A program made the position numbers and the translations under genes. A model generated the notes under the pieces. The model ran no database searches. It was given only the letters and a program-made list of their open reading frames with translations, and was not told where the DNA came from. Positions 1 through 8,281 of a stretch of 64,000 bases of DNA are shown piece by piece. Position 1 is the first letter of the stretch, and every line of letters begins with the position of its first letter. This stretch comes from Porticoccus sp950063125 (GTDB lineage Bacteria > Pseudomonadota > Gammaproteobacteria > Pseudomonadales > Porticoccaceae), in NCBI RefSeq assembly GCF_963973895.1, contig NZ_CAXBBF010000002.1. One strand, given 5' to 3'.

Positions 1-189
1 CTGCGCCACCACCAGATTGGCCATGTAATCCTCTACAGGTCCCACCAGAAAAATAACGCGCTCTTTTAATAAACGGGAGTAAATGTCATAGGAACGTTCA
101 CCGCGGGCAGACTGCTCCACCACCATGGGCACCAAGCCACCTGCGTTGCTCACATCGAGACCAGACGTCGAAGATAGATCAAATTTCAT
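1..189 (-). CDS. clpP: ATP-dependent Clp protease proteolytic subunit, 5' end only
   Basis: The first 63 codons of ClpP, the serine peptidase that forms a tetradecameric chamber in the cytosol and degrades substrates fed by ClpX or ClpA. Reading leftwards from an ATG at 189, the translation shows the family hallmarks GLVPMVVEQSARGERSYDIY and then RLLKERVIFL. The catalytic Ser-His-Asp residues lie beyond the window edge. It follows tig in the same direction, with about 185 bp between them. A tig-clpP order (usually continuing to clpX) is standard in gammaproteobacteria, which supports the call. Truncation here is only the window boundary. Confidence 0.95.
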   Translation of the reverse strand, partial: MKFDLSSTSGLDVSNAGGLVPMVVEQSARGERSYDIYSRLLKERVIFLVGPVEDYMANLVVAQ

Positions 190-287
190 AGATATTCACT
201 CAAGAAAAAACCTGTCGAAGCATTGTAACCAGCAGTAGGGAGAAGGCAAGTAACCCGGGCCGCTCCCGATCACCCCGAAAACCAACA

Positions 288-316
288 GGCCCCAAACATC
301 CTTGAAGCTTGGGGCC
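288..316 (-). terminator. Possible weak terminator after tig
   Basis: A perfect 8-bp inverted repeat (GGCCCCAA / TTGGGGCC) with a 13-nt loop lies about 60 bp downstream of the tig stop. On the minus strand it is followed by a T-rich but interrupted stretch. It may act as a terminator or partial attenuator between tig and clpP. The missing clean U-tract keeps confidence low. Confidence 0.35.
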
Positions 317-374
317 CGTCGCTACACACCATCGGGATCACGACTGAACCCCAAGTGGCCTGTATATATGATTA

Positions 375-1700
375 CTAGAAATCTGCCGTGCCATCCTGAT
401 CCGGTTGAATGGCTTTCTGGTAGCTGACTTCTTCTTCATTGACTGTCGCTACTGAAAGTACGTGGTCAATCACCTGATCCTGGAGCACTGCAGACTCTAC
501 GCCCTTCATCAGCTCCTGGCTGCTGTAGTAATATTTGACCACTTCCTCTGGCTTCTCATAAGTGGAAGCCATCTCTTCGACACGGTCGCGAACTCTTTCA
601 GGGCTGGTTTCGATCTTCTCGGTTTTAACGATTTCATTGATGATCAGGCTGACAATGGAGCGACGCTTCGCCTGATCCATAAACAGGTCATCGGGTAGCA
701 ACTCGGGATCAAAATTGCTGGCACCACCGCCCATGCGGTCGGCCATCTGTTTTTTCATCTTGGTGACTTCGCTGGCAATCAGTACTTCCGGGATCTCTTG
801 TTCACTGTGCAGATTACACAGCTGCTCCATGACCCGGCCTGTGGTCTTGGTTTTCAATGCCTGCTTGAGGTCACGCTCCATATTCAGGCGAACCACTTCA
901 CGGAATCGTTCTTCTGTACCCTGCTCCATACCGTACAGTGCGAAAAAGGCTTCATCCAGCGGGGGCATGACAGCCTCGGTCACTGCATTGACCTTGATGG
1001 TGAACTCGACAGGCTTTCCTTTCAACTCTTCGGCGTGATAGTTTTCAGGGAAAGTCAGCGAAAGCACTTTCTCTTCGCCGGCAGACATACCCACGACCCC
1101 TTCTTCAAACCCGGGAATCGCTTTGCTGGCACCGAGATCGAGCATGAATTCCTTGGCAGAACCCCCATCAAATTCCTTGCCATCCATGAGGCCGTTGTAG
1201 TCGATATTGACCTCATCACCATTAACGGCGGGACGGTTGACCTCTTCCCAACTTGCGTTCTGCTTGCGCAATGCGTCAATCATCGCAGTGACATCTTCTT
1301 CTGTCACTTTGGCAAGTGGCTTGGTGACGACCACTTTCGTCAAATCCGTCAAAATAACCTCAGGCATAACCTCAAAAGTCGCGACAAACTCAAGATCCTG
1401 ACCCGGTTCATTTTTCACCGACTCAATTTCAGGACGCCCTGCAGGCTTAAGCTTCTCCTGGGCTACAGCTTCAGCAAATGTGCGACCCAGCACTTCACCA
1501 ACAACTTCCTGTCGAATGCTCTCACCAAAACGTTTCTTTAATACATTCATGGGCACTTTGCCCTTCCGGAAACCGTCCAGCCGAACTGTCTTACTGGCTT
1601 TGTTCAGGCGCTCGTCCACCTCGGCGTCGATACGCTCAGCCGGTACGCCCAGGGTCATTTTACGTTCGAGACCAGAAGTTGTTTCGATAGAAACCTGCAT
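375..1700 (-). CDS. tig: Trigger factor, ribosome-associated chaperone/PPIase
   Basis: Trigger factor binds ribosomal protein uL23 at the exit tunnel and shields nascent chains. The protein is 441 aa, the usual length for the family. The ribosome-docking signature GFRKGKVP is at residues 43-50. An FKBP-type peptidyl-prolyl isomerase domain follows at roughly 160-245 (VNIDYNGLMDGKEFDGG, then GFEEGVVGMSAGEEK), and then the long helical C-terminal arms. The start ATG has an upstream AGAGGACAATC on the coding strand, a good ribosome binding site. It lies upstream of clpP and just downstream of tRNA-Leu on the same strand. Nothing unusual was seen. Confidence 0.97.
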   Translation of the reverse strand: MQVSIETTSGLERKMTLGVPAERIDAEVDERLNKASKTVRLDGFRKGKVPMNVLKKRFGESIRQEVVGEVLGRTFAEAVAQEKLKPAGRPEIESVKNEPGQDLEFVATFEVMPEVILTDLTKVVVTKPLAKVTEEDVTAMIDALRKQNASWEEVNRPAVNGDEVNIDYNGLMDGKEFDGGSAKEFMLDLGASKAIPGFEEGVVGMSAGEEKVLSLTFPENYHAEELKGKPVEFTIKVNAVTEAVMPPLDEAFFALYGMEQGTEERFREVVRLNMERDLKQALKTKTTGRVMEQLCNLHSEQEIPEVLIASEVTKMKKQMADRMGGGASNFDPELLPDDLFMDQAKRRSIVSLIINEIVKTEKIETSPERVRDRVEEMASTYEKPEEVVKYYYSSQELMKGVESAVLQDQVIDHVLSVATVNEEEVSYQKAIQPDQDGTADF

Positions 1701-1739
1701 GATTGTCCTCTGAATAGTTCGCTAACTTAATTAATTTTA

Positions 1740-1824
1740 TGGTGCGGACGGAGAGACTCGAACTCTCACATCTCTCGATACCAGAACCTAAATCTGGCGC
1801 GTCTACCAGTTCCGCCACGTCCGC
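1740..1824 (-). tRNA. tRNA-Leu (anticodon UAG)
   Basis: An 85-nt tRNA with encoded CCA. The acceptor stem is GCGGACG paired with CGTCCGC, the anticodon stem-loop is CCAGA-TTTAGGT-TCTGG with anticodon TAG, there is an extended class II variable arm, and the T-loop is GTTCGAGTC. It sits 39 bp upstream of tig on the same strand, a common arrangement in gammaproteobacteria. Confidence 0.97.
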
Positions 1825-1956
1825 AATAAGCCGGGTAATATCGAATCATGCGGCAGACAGCCGCTTTCGACAAAGGGGGTGGATTTTGCCACAGCGCACA
1901 CTACTGAGCAACAACCGATGGCCGTGTGGTGTGATCCGCGGAAAAGTTAAAAAACG

Positions 1957-3309
1957 TCAGGTTGGCCGGGCGATCAATACGACAGCATCTTCTGCAGACT
2001 GATTGATCAACAGCGTCTCCGTTCGTTCAGCGGGCAACAAAACCGCTTCTTCCTTCAGAAGGTGGTGCCCACCCAACACAACCACACCATCAATCGCCAT
2101 CAACAGGCCATAATAGCCTGTAGCAGGCACCAGATAACCAGAACCCGGCAGCAGGGTCAGCCGCCACACACGGAAATCATCGAAAGCTACCACTTCAACC
2201 AACAGATAACCCAGGCCTTCCTCCAATATTGTCAGCTGTGGTAAATCCGGGGTCTCAAGCGACATCATGGTTACCGCCTGCTCCGTATCCCAATGCCCCT
2301 GGGTGAGAACTTTCTGGGCGAATGACAAAATCCTCCGCTCATAGACAGGGGTCTGAAATTCCACCGTGCGAACCCCGTGTTGCAATGCATGGGGTGTCAG
2401 CAGCGGGACCTTGACCACATTGCCTACGGAGAGTGGCAACAGTGCCGTAAACCGGTTCATGTCCTCTCGCAACTGACGCTCCTGCTGCTGCAAGTGCTCT
2501 GGCAGCTCGTCGAACCAGTCCTGCAGGCAACTGGCCGGCACCGGCACATTCGCGTCGATACCGAGCACTTCGCGCCTCTGGTCAAAAAGGTCATCGATCT
2601 TGCGGCGAACAGCTTCATAGCGTTTCACGGCCGCCAGAAAGTCCGACCTGAAATCATCCTCAGAGGCATAGGATGCCTTAACCTCGGGATCAAAACCAAA
2701 ACGGATGGCACCCTTGCCTTCCGGCCAGGCCTGGCGGTCAATGTGCGTGACCACGTAGACTTCGCGTTTTTCTTCATGGAGCTCAAAATACAGATCGCCG
2801 TAGACTTCCTCCGGCAATGGGTCGAGTATCTTGAGTAGATTGATGTGGCGTTCTGCGCCAGCCGCCAGTCGTCGCGGTGCCGCCGAGAGCACCCAGGGCA
2901 ACGGGCTGCGAGCGACCCCATCACTGACATAGGACTGGCCGCGTTGCTCGATACCGGTAAACCAGATTTCCCGGCCCCAAGGCTTGCCAATGGCCACCGG
3001 TTCCAGACGCATGGGACGATCGAGAAAAAGCAGAGGGAAGCCATAGGCAACACAAAAATCACCCAGGTCGAAACAATCGTAGTCCAGCACTGCCAGCTGA
3101 TCGACGAGCAACTTGTCCAGCGCAGTTACAGTGAAAGTTGTCTGACCCTCCAGTTGCTGGAAAATAGCCAGTAACTCAATGACCGGCGAATCGGGCAGGT
3201 AATACTGCACATACTCATAGCGTACAGCCAGGTAATCCCAGGGGGTCACCGACTTGGCAAGCCATTGCTCCAGGGCATGTTCAGGGTTTTTCGTTCGGAG
3301 AATATCCAA
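1957..3309 (-). CDS. Mannose-6-phosphate isomerase-like cupin protein
   Basis: A 450-aa protein resembling class I phosphomannose isomerase (ManA), a zinc-dependent cupin that interconverts mannose-6-P and fructose-6-P. Family-like blocks are GKPWGREIWFTG near residue 110 (compare the KPWG-E-W motif), ELHEEKREVYVV near 175, and VPLLTPHALQHGVRTVEFQTP near 315-335, matching the pH-x-gpG-E-Q active-site strand. It is longer than E. coli ManA (391 aa) and diverges in between, so the true substrate is uncertain. The frame opens with TTG at 3309, preceded by GGAG nine bases upstream; no in-frame ATG lies near the N-terminus. It stands alone on the minus strand. Confidence 0.6.
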   Translation of the reverse strand: MDILRTKNPEHALEQWLAKSVTPWDYLAVRYEYVQYYLPDSPVIELLAIFQQLEGQTTFTVTALDKLLVDQLAVLDYDCFDLGDFCVAYGFPLLFLDRPMRLEPVAIGKPWGREIWFTGIEQRGQSYVSDGVARSPLPWVLSAAPRRLAAGAERHINLLKILDPLPEEVYGDLYFELHEEKREVYVVTHIDRQAWPEGKGAIRFGFDPEVKASYASEDDFRSDFLAAVKRYEAVRRKIDDLFDQRREVLGIDANVPVPASCLQDWFDELPEHLQQQERQLREDMNRFTALLPLSVGNVVKVPLLTPHALQHGVRTVEFQTPVYERRILSFAQKVLTQGHWDTEQAVTMMSLETPDLPQLTILEEGLGYLLVEVVAFDDFRVWRLTLLPGSGYLVPATGYYGLLMAIDGVVVLGGHHLLKEEAVLLPAERTETLLINQSAEDAVVLIARPT

Positions 3310-3431
3310 GCTGATCAGCTCCGGTCATTTTGCAGCAGAGTCTAGCAAAAAAGCCGCCATCCCGCCGAGTGAAAGCAATGGCGTGACTGCTGGAAAAATG
3401 CCTACGCCGAGAAAGTCTTGTGGTGATTAAC

Positions 3432-3460
3432 TTGACGATAGCCCATCAAGTGTCTTTACT
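3432..3460 (+). promoter_or_regulatory. Candidate sigma-70 promoter of the small lipoprotein gene
   Basis: A -35 hexamer TTGACG (5 of 6) and a -10 TTTACT (4 of 6) are separated by exactly 17 bp, about 78 bp upstream of the lipoprotein ATG. Spacing and -35 are good and the -10 is mediocre. The site overlaps a small dyad (TTGAcgatagcccaTCAA) that could be an operator. Confidence 0.4.
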
Positions 3461-3538
3461 GACGGAAGGAAAATTATAAGAACCTAAGATACACCACAAC
3501 GAGTCACGCAACATTCACCGAACCAACAGGATAGTATT

Positions 3539-3880
3539 ATGAACAAACCACGCAAATTACTGGCTTATCTGGCAACGCCAATCATAGCCGTTTTTTTACT
3601 GTCAGCCTGTGCAGAAGACGAGGGAGCCGATGAGCGCCCCATGATGGAAGAGGCTGCTCAGAATACCGAACAGGCGATGGAAGAGACTGGCGAGGCCGTT
3701 GAAGAAATGGCAGAAAACGCAAAGGAAGGCATGAAAGAAATGGCCGATGACGTGAAAGAAACCTCTTCCGAACAATGGGAAAAGACCGAAGAAGCCACTG
3801 AAGAACAGTGGGAAAAAGCCAAAGAAGCCTCTGACGAACAGTGGGAGAAAGCCAAAGAAGCCGTCGAAGAAGATAACTAA
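3539..3880 (+). CDS. Small repeat-rich acidic lipoprotein
   Basis: A 113-aa protein with a lipoprotein signal peptide: a positively charged N-terminus, a hydrophobic core and the lipobox LSAC, so lipidation is expected at Cys24. The mature part is almost wholly charged helix. It carries three near-identical 11-residue units of the form EEQWEKAKEAS at the C-terminus, preceded by weaker E-A-M-E-E repeats. Period-11 amphipathic helices of this kind pack on membranes or form coiled coils, as in apolipoprotein/LEA-like proteins; that role is inference. AGGA lies nine bases before the ATG. It is monocistronic, with its own promoter candidate and terminator. No named family was recognised. Confidence 0.8.
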   Translation: MNKPRKLLAYLATPIIAVFLLSACAEDEGADERPMMEEAAQNTEQAMEETGEAVEEMAENAKEGMKEMADDVKETSSEQWEKTEEATEEQWEKAKEASDEQWEKAKEAVEEDN

Positions 3881-3917
3881 TAATGGGATAACCGGGTTAT
3901 CCCTGTATTCCCAACCC

Positions 3918-3946
3918 AAAAAAGCCGGCCTTAGGTCGGCTTTTTT
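3918..3946. terminator. Bidirectional intrinsic terminator
   Basis: An A-tract, an inverted repeat (GCCGGCC / GGTCGGC with one G-U pair, TTA loop) and a T-tract of six form a symmetrical hairpin. It lies between the convergent lipoprotein gene and fadA and would serve both strands. Confidence 0.85.
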
Positions 3947-3997
3947 GTGCTGTATCAAGTGGCGAGATTTACCCGTGAATCGACCAAAAACCCGCTG

Positions 3998-5176
3998 CTA
4001 ACTCAAGCGCTCGAACACGGTGGTCACACCCTGCCCCAACCCGATACACATAGTTGAGACCCCCAGAGTACCGTTGTGCTGACGGAGAATATTCAACAGT
4101 GTCCCGCTGATCCTGGCACCGGAGGCGCCCAACGGGTGCCCCAGCGCAATGGCACCACCATTAACATTCACTTTCTGGTCCATCGCCTCCAGCAGACCAA
4201 GATCCTTTAACACCGGCAGGGATTGGGCGGCAAACGCCTCATTCAATTCCACATAATCGATATCAGCAATGGTCAGTCCCGCCTTTTTCAATGCCGCACG
4301 GGTAGCCGGCACTGGTCCATAGCCCATGATCGAGGGGTCAACACCCGCAGCCGCCACCGAAATGACTTTTGCCATTGGCGTCAGACCCAAAGCAGCAGCT
4401 CGCTCGGCAGACATCACCAGCATCGCCGCTGCACCATCGGTAACCTGCGAGGAAGTGCCGGCAGTGACCGTTCCGCTGACCGGATCAAACACCGTCTTCA
4501 GTTGCGATAATCCTTCCAGGCTGGTTTCAGGGCGGATCGTTTCATCCTCCTGCATTAAATAGAGGCCACCATTCTCATCGTGGGCCTCGAGCGGAATAAT
4601 CTCGTCGACAAACCGGCCTGCTGTCCGTGCTTCGGACGCCAGGTGATGGGAGCGAACCCCAAATTCATCCTGCTGTTCACGGGTAATGCCGTGAATTCGG
4701 GCCAGGTACTCTGCCGTCAAACCCATCATCCCCGCCGCTTTGGCAACCCTGAGGTTCTGCGCCGGGTTCGGGTCGTGATCGTGAGTCATCGGCACATGGC
4801 CAAGGTGTTCCACCCCACCCACCAGATAAATATCGCCCAGCCCTGCCATCACATTGGCCGTGGCAATATGCAATGCCGACATGGAAGAACCGCACAAGCG
4901 GTTAATCGTCATCGCGGGAACCTGATGGGGAATGCGGGTGCGTAGCGCCGTCATTCTGGCTACATTGAAGGACTGCTCACGACCCTGCATCACACAACCC
5001 CAGAGGATGTCATCTATTTCAGCGGGATTCAGTTGCGGATTGCGATCCAGCAGTCCCTCAATCAGTGCCGCGCCGATTTCATCGGCACGGCGATTCCTGA
5101 AGGAACCATTTTTCGAGCGGCCCATGGGGGTTCGCGCGCAATCAATAATCACCGTATCTCTTGGTTTCAAACTCAC
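3998..5176 (-). CDS. fadA: 3-ketoacyl-CoA thiolase, beta subunit of the FAO complex
   Basis: FadA catalyses the last step of the beta-oxidation cycle, cleaving 3-ketoacyl-CoA with CoA to acetyl-CoA in the cytosolic alpha2-beta2 fatty-acid oxidation complex. The protein is 392 aa, close to the E. coli enzyme (387). The acyl-accepting cysteine lies in NRLCGSSMSALH, the His motif is GGAIALGHPLGASGARI, and the second active-site cysteine is in STMCIGLGQG. It follows fadB by 32 bp on the same strand, the canonical fadBA operon order. Its 3' end faces the bidirectional terminator. Confidence 0.96.
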   Translation of the reverse strand: MSLKPRDTVIIDCARTPMGRSKNGSFRNRRADEIGAALIEGLLDRNPQLNPAEIDDILWGCVMQGREQSFNVARMTALRTRIPHQVPAMTINRLCGSSMSALHIATANVMAGLGDIYLVGGVEHLGHVPMTHDHDPNPAQNLRVAKAAGMMGLTAEYLARIHGITREQQDEFGVRSHHLASEARTAGRFVDEIIPLEAHDENGGLYLMQEDETIRPETSLEGLSQLKTVFDPVSGTVTAGTSSQVTDGAAAMLVMSAERAAALGLTPMAKVISVAAAGVDPSIMGYGPVPATRAALKKAGLTIADIDYVELNEAFAAQSLPVLKDLGLLEAMDQKVNVNGGAIALGHPLGASGARISGTLLNILRQHNGTLGVSTMCIGLGQGVTTVFERLS

Positions 5177-5208
5177 AAAAAATCTCCTGTTAACCTCTGG
5201 TCCGGCGA

Positions 5209-7359
5209 TCAGCCGTAATAACCTTCACCGCTGGCGGCCATCTCTCGCATTTTTTCAGTGGGCGCATAGAGCTTACCCAGGTGGCCAAGGCGATCGGCCA
5301 TGGCGCAGAAATTGTCCAGGCCCATTTCATCCATCCAGCGGAAAACGCCACCGCGAAATGCCGGAAACCCAAGGCCATAAACCATTGCCATGTCCGCTTC
5401 GGCAGGCGAACCCACCACACCAGATTCCAGACAGTGGGCCAGCTCAATACACATGGGCACCATATAGCGGGCGACGATGTCCTCATCGGTGAGCTGGTGA
5501 TAGTTGGAGACCAGGGGTTTGAACAGCTCCGTCACGGAGTCGTCGGCAAACTTTCCGGGCTTGCCGCGCCGGTCTTTTTGGTAAAGATAAAAACCCTTGC
5601 CATTTTTCTGACCCAACCGGTCGTTCTCAAACAGGGTGCGGGTGGGTGAAATATCCGCGGCATTTGCCATGCGATCCGGGTAGCCCTCGACCATGCTGGG
5701 GAAGCAGTGCACAGCGGTATCGATACCCACTACATCCAGCAGGTAGGCGGGGCCCATCGGCCAGCCCCAGGCTTCCATCACCCGGTCGATGTGCTGGTAG
5801 TCGGCACCGTCGACTATCATCATGTCAAAGCCGAACACTGCGGGGAACAGCACCCGGTTTACCAGAAAGCCGGGGCAATCATTGACCACAACGGGTTTCT
5901 TGCCGAGCGCCAGAGCATGGGCTACGACGGAGCCCACAGTCTCATCAGAGGTCTTGCTGCCGCGAATGACTTCCACCAGTGGCATGGCGTGAACCGGATT
6001 GAAAAAATGCATACCGCAGAAATTTTCCGGCCGTGTCAGGTTTTCAGCCAACAGATCAATGGAAATCGTCGAGGTGTTGGACACCAGAATAGCGTCTTGC
6101 TGGAGTCGCCCCTCAACCTCCGGAAGCACCACACTTTTGACCTTGACGTTCTCCACCACTGCCTCAATCACGATATCGGTATGCTCGATCCCGTCGTAGC
6201 TCAAAGATGGCATGATTTTCGACAGTACCGAGCCTGCTTCCAGCGGGCTCATCTGTCCACGGTCCACCCGCTTGGCCAACAACTTGTTCGCCTCGCTCAT
6301 ACCCAGCGTCAGAGAGTCGGTGTTGATATCTTTCATCAATACCGGAAAACCCTTGATGGCGTTTTGATAGGCGATACCGCCACCCATGATGCCCGCGCCC
6401 AAGGCCGTGGCATGGGCAATCGATTTAGTCGCCTGTTTGGCATATTTTTTCGCGACACCGCCGATAAACTGGTCGTTGAGAAACATGCCCACGAGTGCCC
6501 GACACTGGGGTGTCTGGGTCAGGTCGCTGAAAGCTTCAAATTCCACTTCAAGTGCTTCGTCACGACTCATTTCGGCAGCCTGCGACAGAACGTCAACCGC
6601 GGCCAGAGGTGCGGGATAGTTACTGCCCGCCTTCGCCATCACCGCAGCGCGACTGGTGTGCACGGACATCCCAAGCTCAATTTTATTGAGCTGTATGGGA
6701 GCCTGCTTGCGCTGACGACGGGCCGCATAATCAAGTTCACCGCTGGCGGCGCGCATCAGCATCTTCAGCGCTTCGTCTTTCAACAGGTCTGGCTCTACCA
6801 CGGCATCCACAGCGCCGTCCGTGAGGGCGGCAGCCGCTTTCTTATGCTGGCCTCCGGCAATCCACTCCACTGCGTTGTCAAAACCGATCAGCCGCGGCAG
6901 CCTGACTGTCCCGCCCCAACCGGGAATAATGCCCAACTTGGTTTCCGGCAACCCCACCTGCGCTTTGCTCGACATCACCCGAAAATCACAGGCGAGACAG
7001 ACCTCAAAGCCGCCACCGAGGGCAAAGCCATTGATGGCCACCACCGACGGAAACGGCAGTGACTCAATCCGGTTAAACGCCTCATTGGCGGGGGCGAGAA
7101 ATTTGCGGCGGTCAGCCTCACTGCCTTTGAACACATCATCGAATTCGGTGATATCCGCCCCGGCCACAAACACGCTTTTACCACTGGTCAACAGCAATCC
7201 CTTGATATCGGTCTTTTCCGACAGCAGAGAGAGTGCTTCCAGCAACTCCATCAGCGTAGCCTGGTTGAAAATATTGACTGAGCCCTGCTGCGCATTGAAA
7301 TTCAGTTCCACAAAACCGCTTTTGAGCGGCTTCAAGCTGAGGGTGTTGCCCTGAAACAT
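5209..7359 (-). CDS. fadB: Multifunctional fatty-acid oxidation complex alpha subunit
   Basis: FadB combines enoyl-CoA hydratase/isomerase (N-terminal) and 3-hydroxyacyl-CoA dehydrogenase (C-terminal) and partners with FadA. Counting from the chosen ATG, the hydratase glutamates fall at E119 (ALGGGFEV) and E139 (GLPETKLGI), the positions known for E. coli FadB. The NAD-binding motif GAGIMGGGIA is at 321-330 and the catalytic His of GMHFFNPV is at 451. The open frame extends 41 codons upstream, but ATG 7359 is preceded by AGGAG six bases away and gives the family-typical N-terminus MFQGNTLSLKPL and a normal 716-aa length. First gene of the fadBA operon. Confidence 0.96.
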   Translation of the reverse strand: MFQGNTLSLKPLKSGFVELNFNAQQGSVNIFNQATLMELLEALSLLSEKTDIKGLLLTSGKSVFVAGADITEFDDVFKGSEADRRKFLAPANEAFNRIESLPFPSVVAINGFALGGGFEVCLACDFRVMSSKAQVGLPETKLGIIPGWGGTVRLPRLIGFDNAVEWIAGGQHKKAAAALTDGAVDAVVEPDLLKDEALKMLMRAASGELDYAARRQRKQAPIQLNKIELGMSVHTSRAAVMAKAGSNYPAPLAAVDVLSQAAEMSRDEALEVEFEAFSDLTQTPQCRALVGMFLNDQFIGGVAKKYAKQATKSIAHATALGAGIMGGGIAYQNAIKGFPVLMKDINTDSLTLGMSEANKLLAKRVDRGQMSPLEAGSVLSKIMPSLSYDGIEHTDIVIEAVVENVKVKSVVLPEVEGRLQQDAILVSNTSTISIDLLAENLTRPENFCGMHFFNPVHAMPLVEVIRGSKTSDETVGSVVAHALALGKKPVVVNDCPGFLVNRVLFPAVFGFDMMIVDGADYQHIDRVMEAWGWPMGPAYLLDVVGIDTAVHCFPSMVEGYPDRMANAADISPTRTLFENDRLGQKNGKGFYLYQKDRRGKPGKFADDSVTELFKPLVSNYHQLTDEDIVARYMVPMCIELAHCLESGVVGSPAEADMAMVYGLGFPAFRGGVFRWMDEMGLDNFCAMADRLGHLGKLYAPTEKMREMAASGEGYYG

Positions 7360-7508
7360 GGGTGCTCCTATCCTGAAAAAGTGGTGGTGATTTGAGGCCA
7401 TTGGCCGGCAGCGCGAATCAGCGAACTGCCGGGTGATAGTATGCAGGGCCACAATGACCGGCAAAGGGCATTTGTGACCCATGGGTACTGACCCGGCATT
7501 TCTGTCTG

Positions 7509-8183
7509 TCAGAGTTCATAGCATAAACCACGATCGGGCTTCCTGAAGAAAATTACGTCACTATCCGGCCGTTCAATACTGGCTCCCCATCGGGTGCGAA
7601 GATAATCCATGGTGACAAAGCTGAAAAAACTGATATGAGTCAGGTCATTTTTGTAGTGCCAGCGCTCAAATGCCGCTTTGTCACGCACCAGCTTGGTCAT
7701 CAAACCCAGCCAGCCACCCGGCTCCAGCACTGTCCACAGATGACCTAGCACCTCGCCGGGACGGGACAGATGTTCGACCACTTCTGTGGCTGTAATGAAA
7801 TCATAGCGTCTGGCCAATACGGAGGTATCCGGCGCATAGTAAATATCGTAAATCGCCACATCAAACCCGGCTTCCTGCAGCATTACCGACAGCGTCGGCC
7901 CCGGCCCTGCACCAAAATCCAGCCCACGGCTGCCCCGGACAAGCTTGTCCATCAACGGAGTGCAGAGACGGCTGAGGAATGCCCGATAGCGCTGATCTCC
8001 GGGATCGTTCTCATGGAGATCGTAATGGCTCTTTTCCTGCGCTGGCGAGAGCTGCTGCCCGGGCGGGACAAACACCAGCTGGCAATGCCCGCACTGCAAG
8101 TAATCCCGCTGCCGGTCAGACCAGTAGTGCGCCACTGCCCGGTCTTCACAGAGCGGACACTGAATACCGTCATTGTCAGCCAT
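7509..8183 (-). CDS. Class I SAM-dependent methyltransferase with zinc ribbon
   Basis: A 224-aa protein. The N-terminus carries two CxxC pairs (CPLC and CGHC, residues about 8-35), a zinc ribbon. A Rossmann methyltransferase follows, with SAM motif GLDFGAGPGPTLS near residue 88 and the acidic strand end VAIYDIYY, then TATEVVEHLSRPGEVL. Methyltransferases of this layout act on diverse small molecules, and no substrate can be read from the sequence. It lies between fadB (same strand, 149 bp away, probably separate) and the divergent tex gene, with about 100 bp between the divergent starts. Confidence 0.75.
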   Translation of the reverse strand: MADNDGIQCPLCEDRAVAHYWSDRQRDYLQCGHCQLVFVPPGQQLSPAQEKSHYDLHENDPGDQRYRAFLSRLCTPLMDKLVRGSRGLDFGAGPGPTLSVMLQEAGFDVAIYDIYYAPDTSVLARRYDFITATEVVEHLSRPGEVLGHLWTVLEPGGWLGLMTKLVRDKAAFERWHYKNDLTHISFFSFVTMDYLRTRWGASIERPDSDVIFFRKPDRGLCYEL

Positions 8184-8281
8184 ATTTTAATCTCGGGGAC
8201 AAGTCTGTTTCGGGCCGGGAGAATCGCCCATAATCGGGCTCTTACTCTGTCATTATCAGCATTCCTGCCATAGACAATACG

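Noticed and set aside
7360..7482. N-terminal extension of fadB by 41 codons
   Set aside because: ATG 7359 has a good AGGAG and gives residues E119 and E139 the same numbering as the characterised enzyme.
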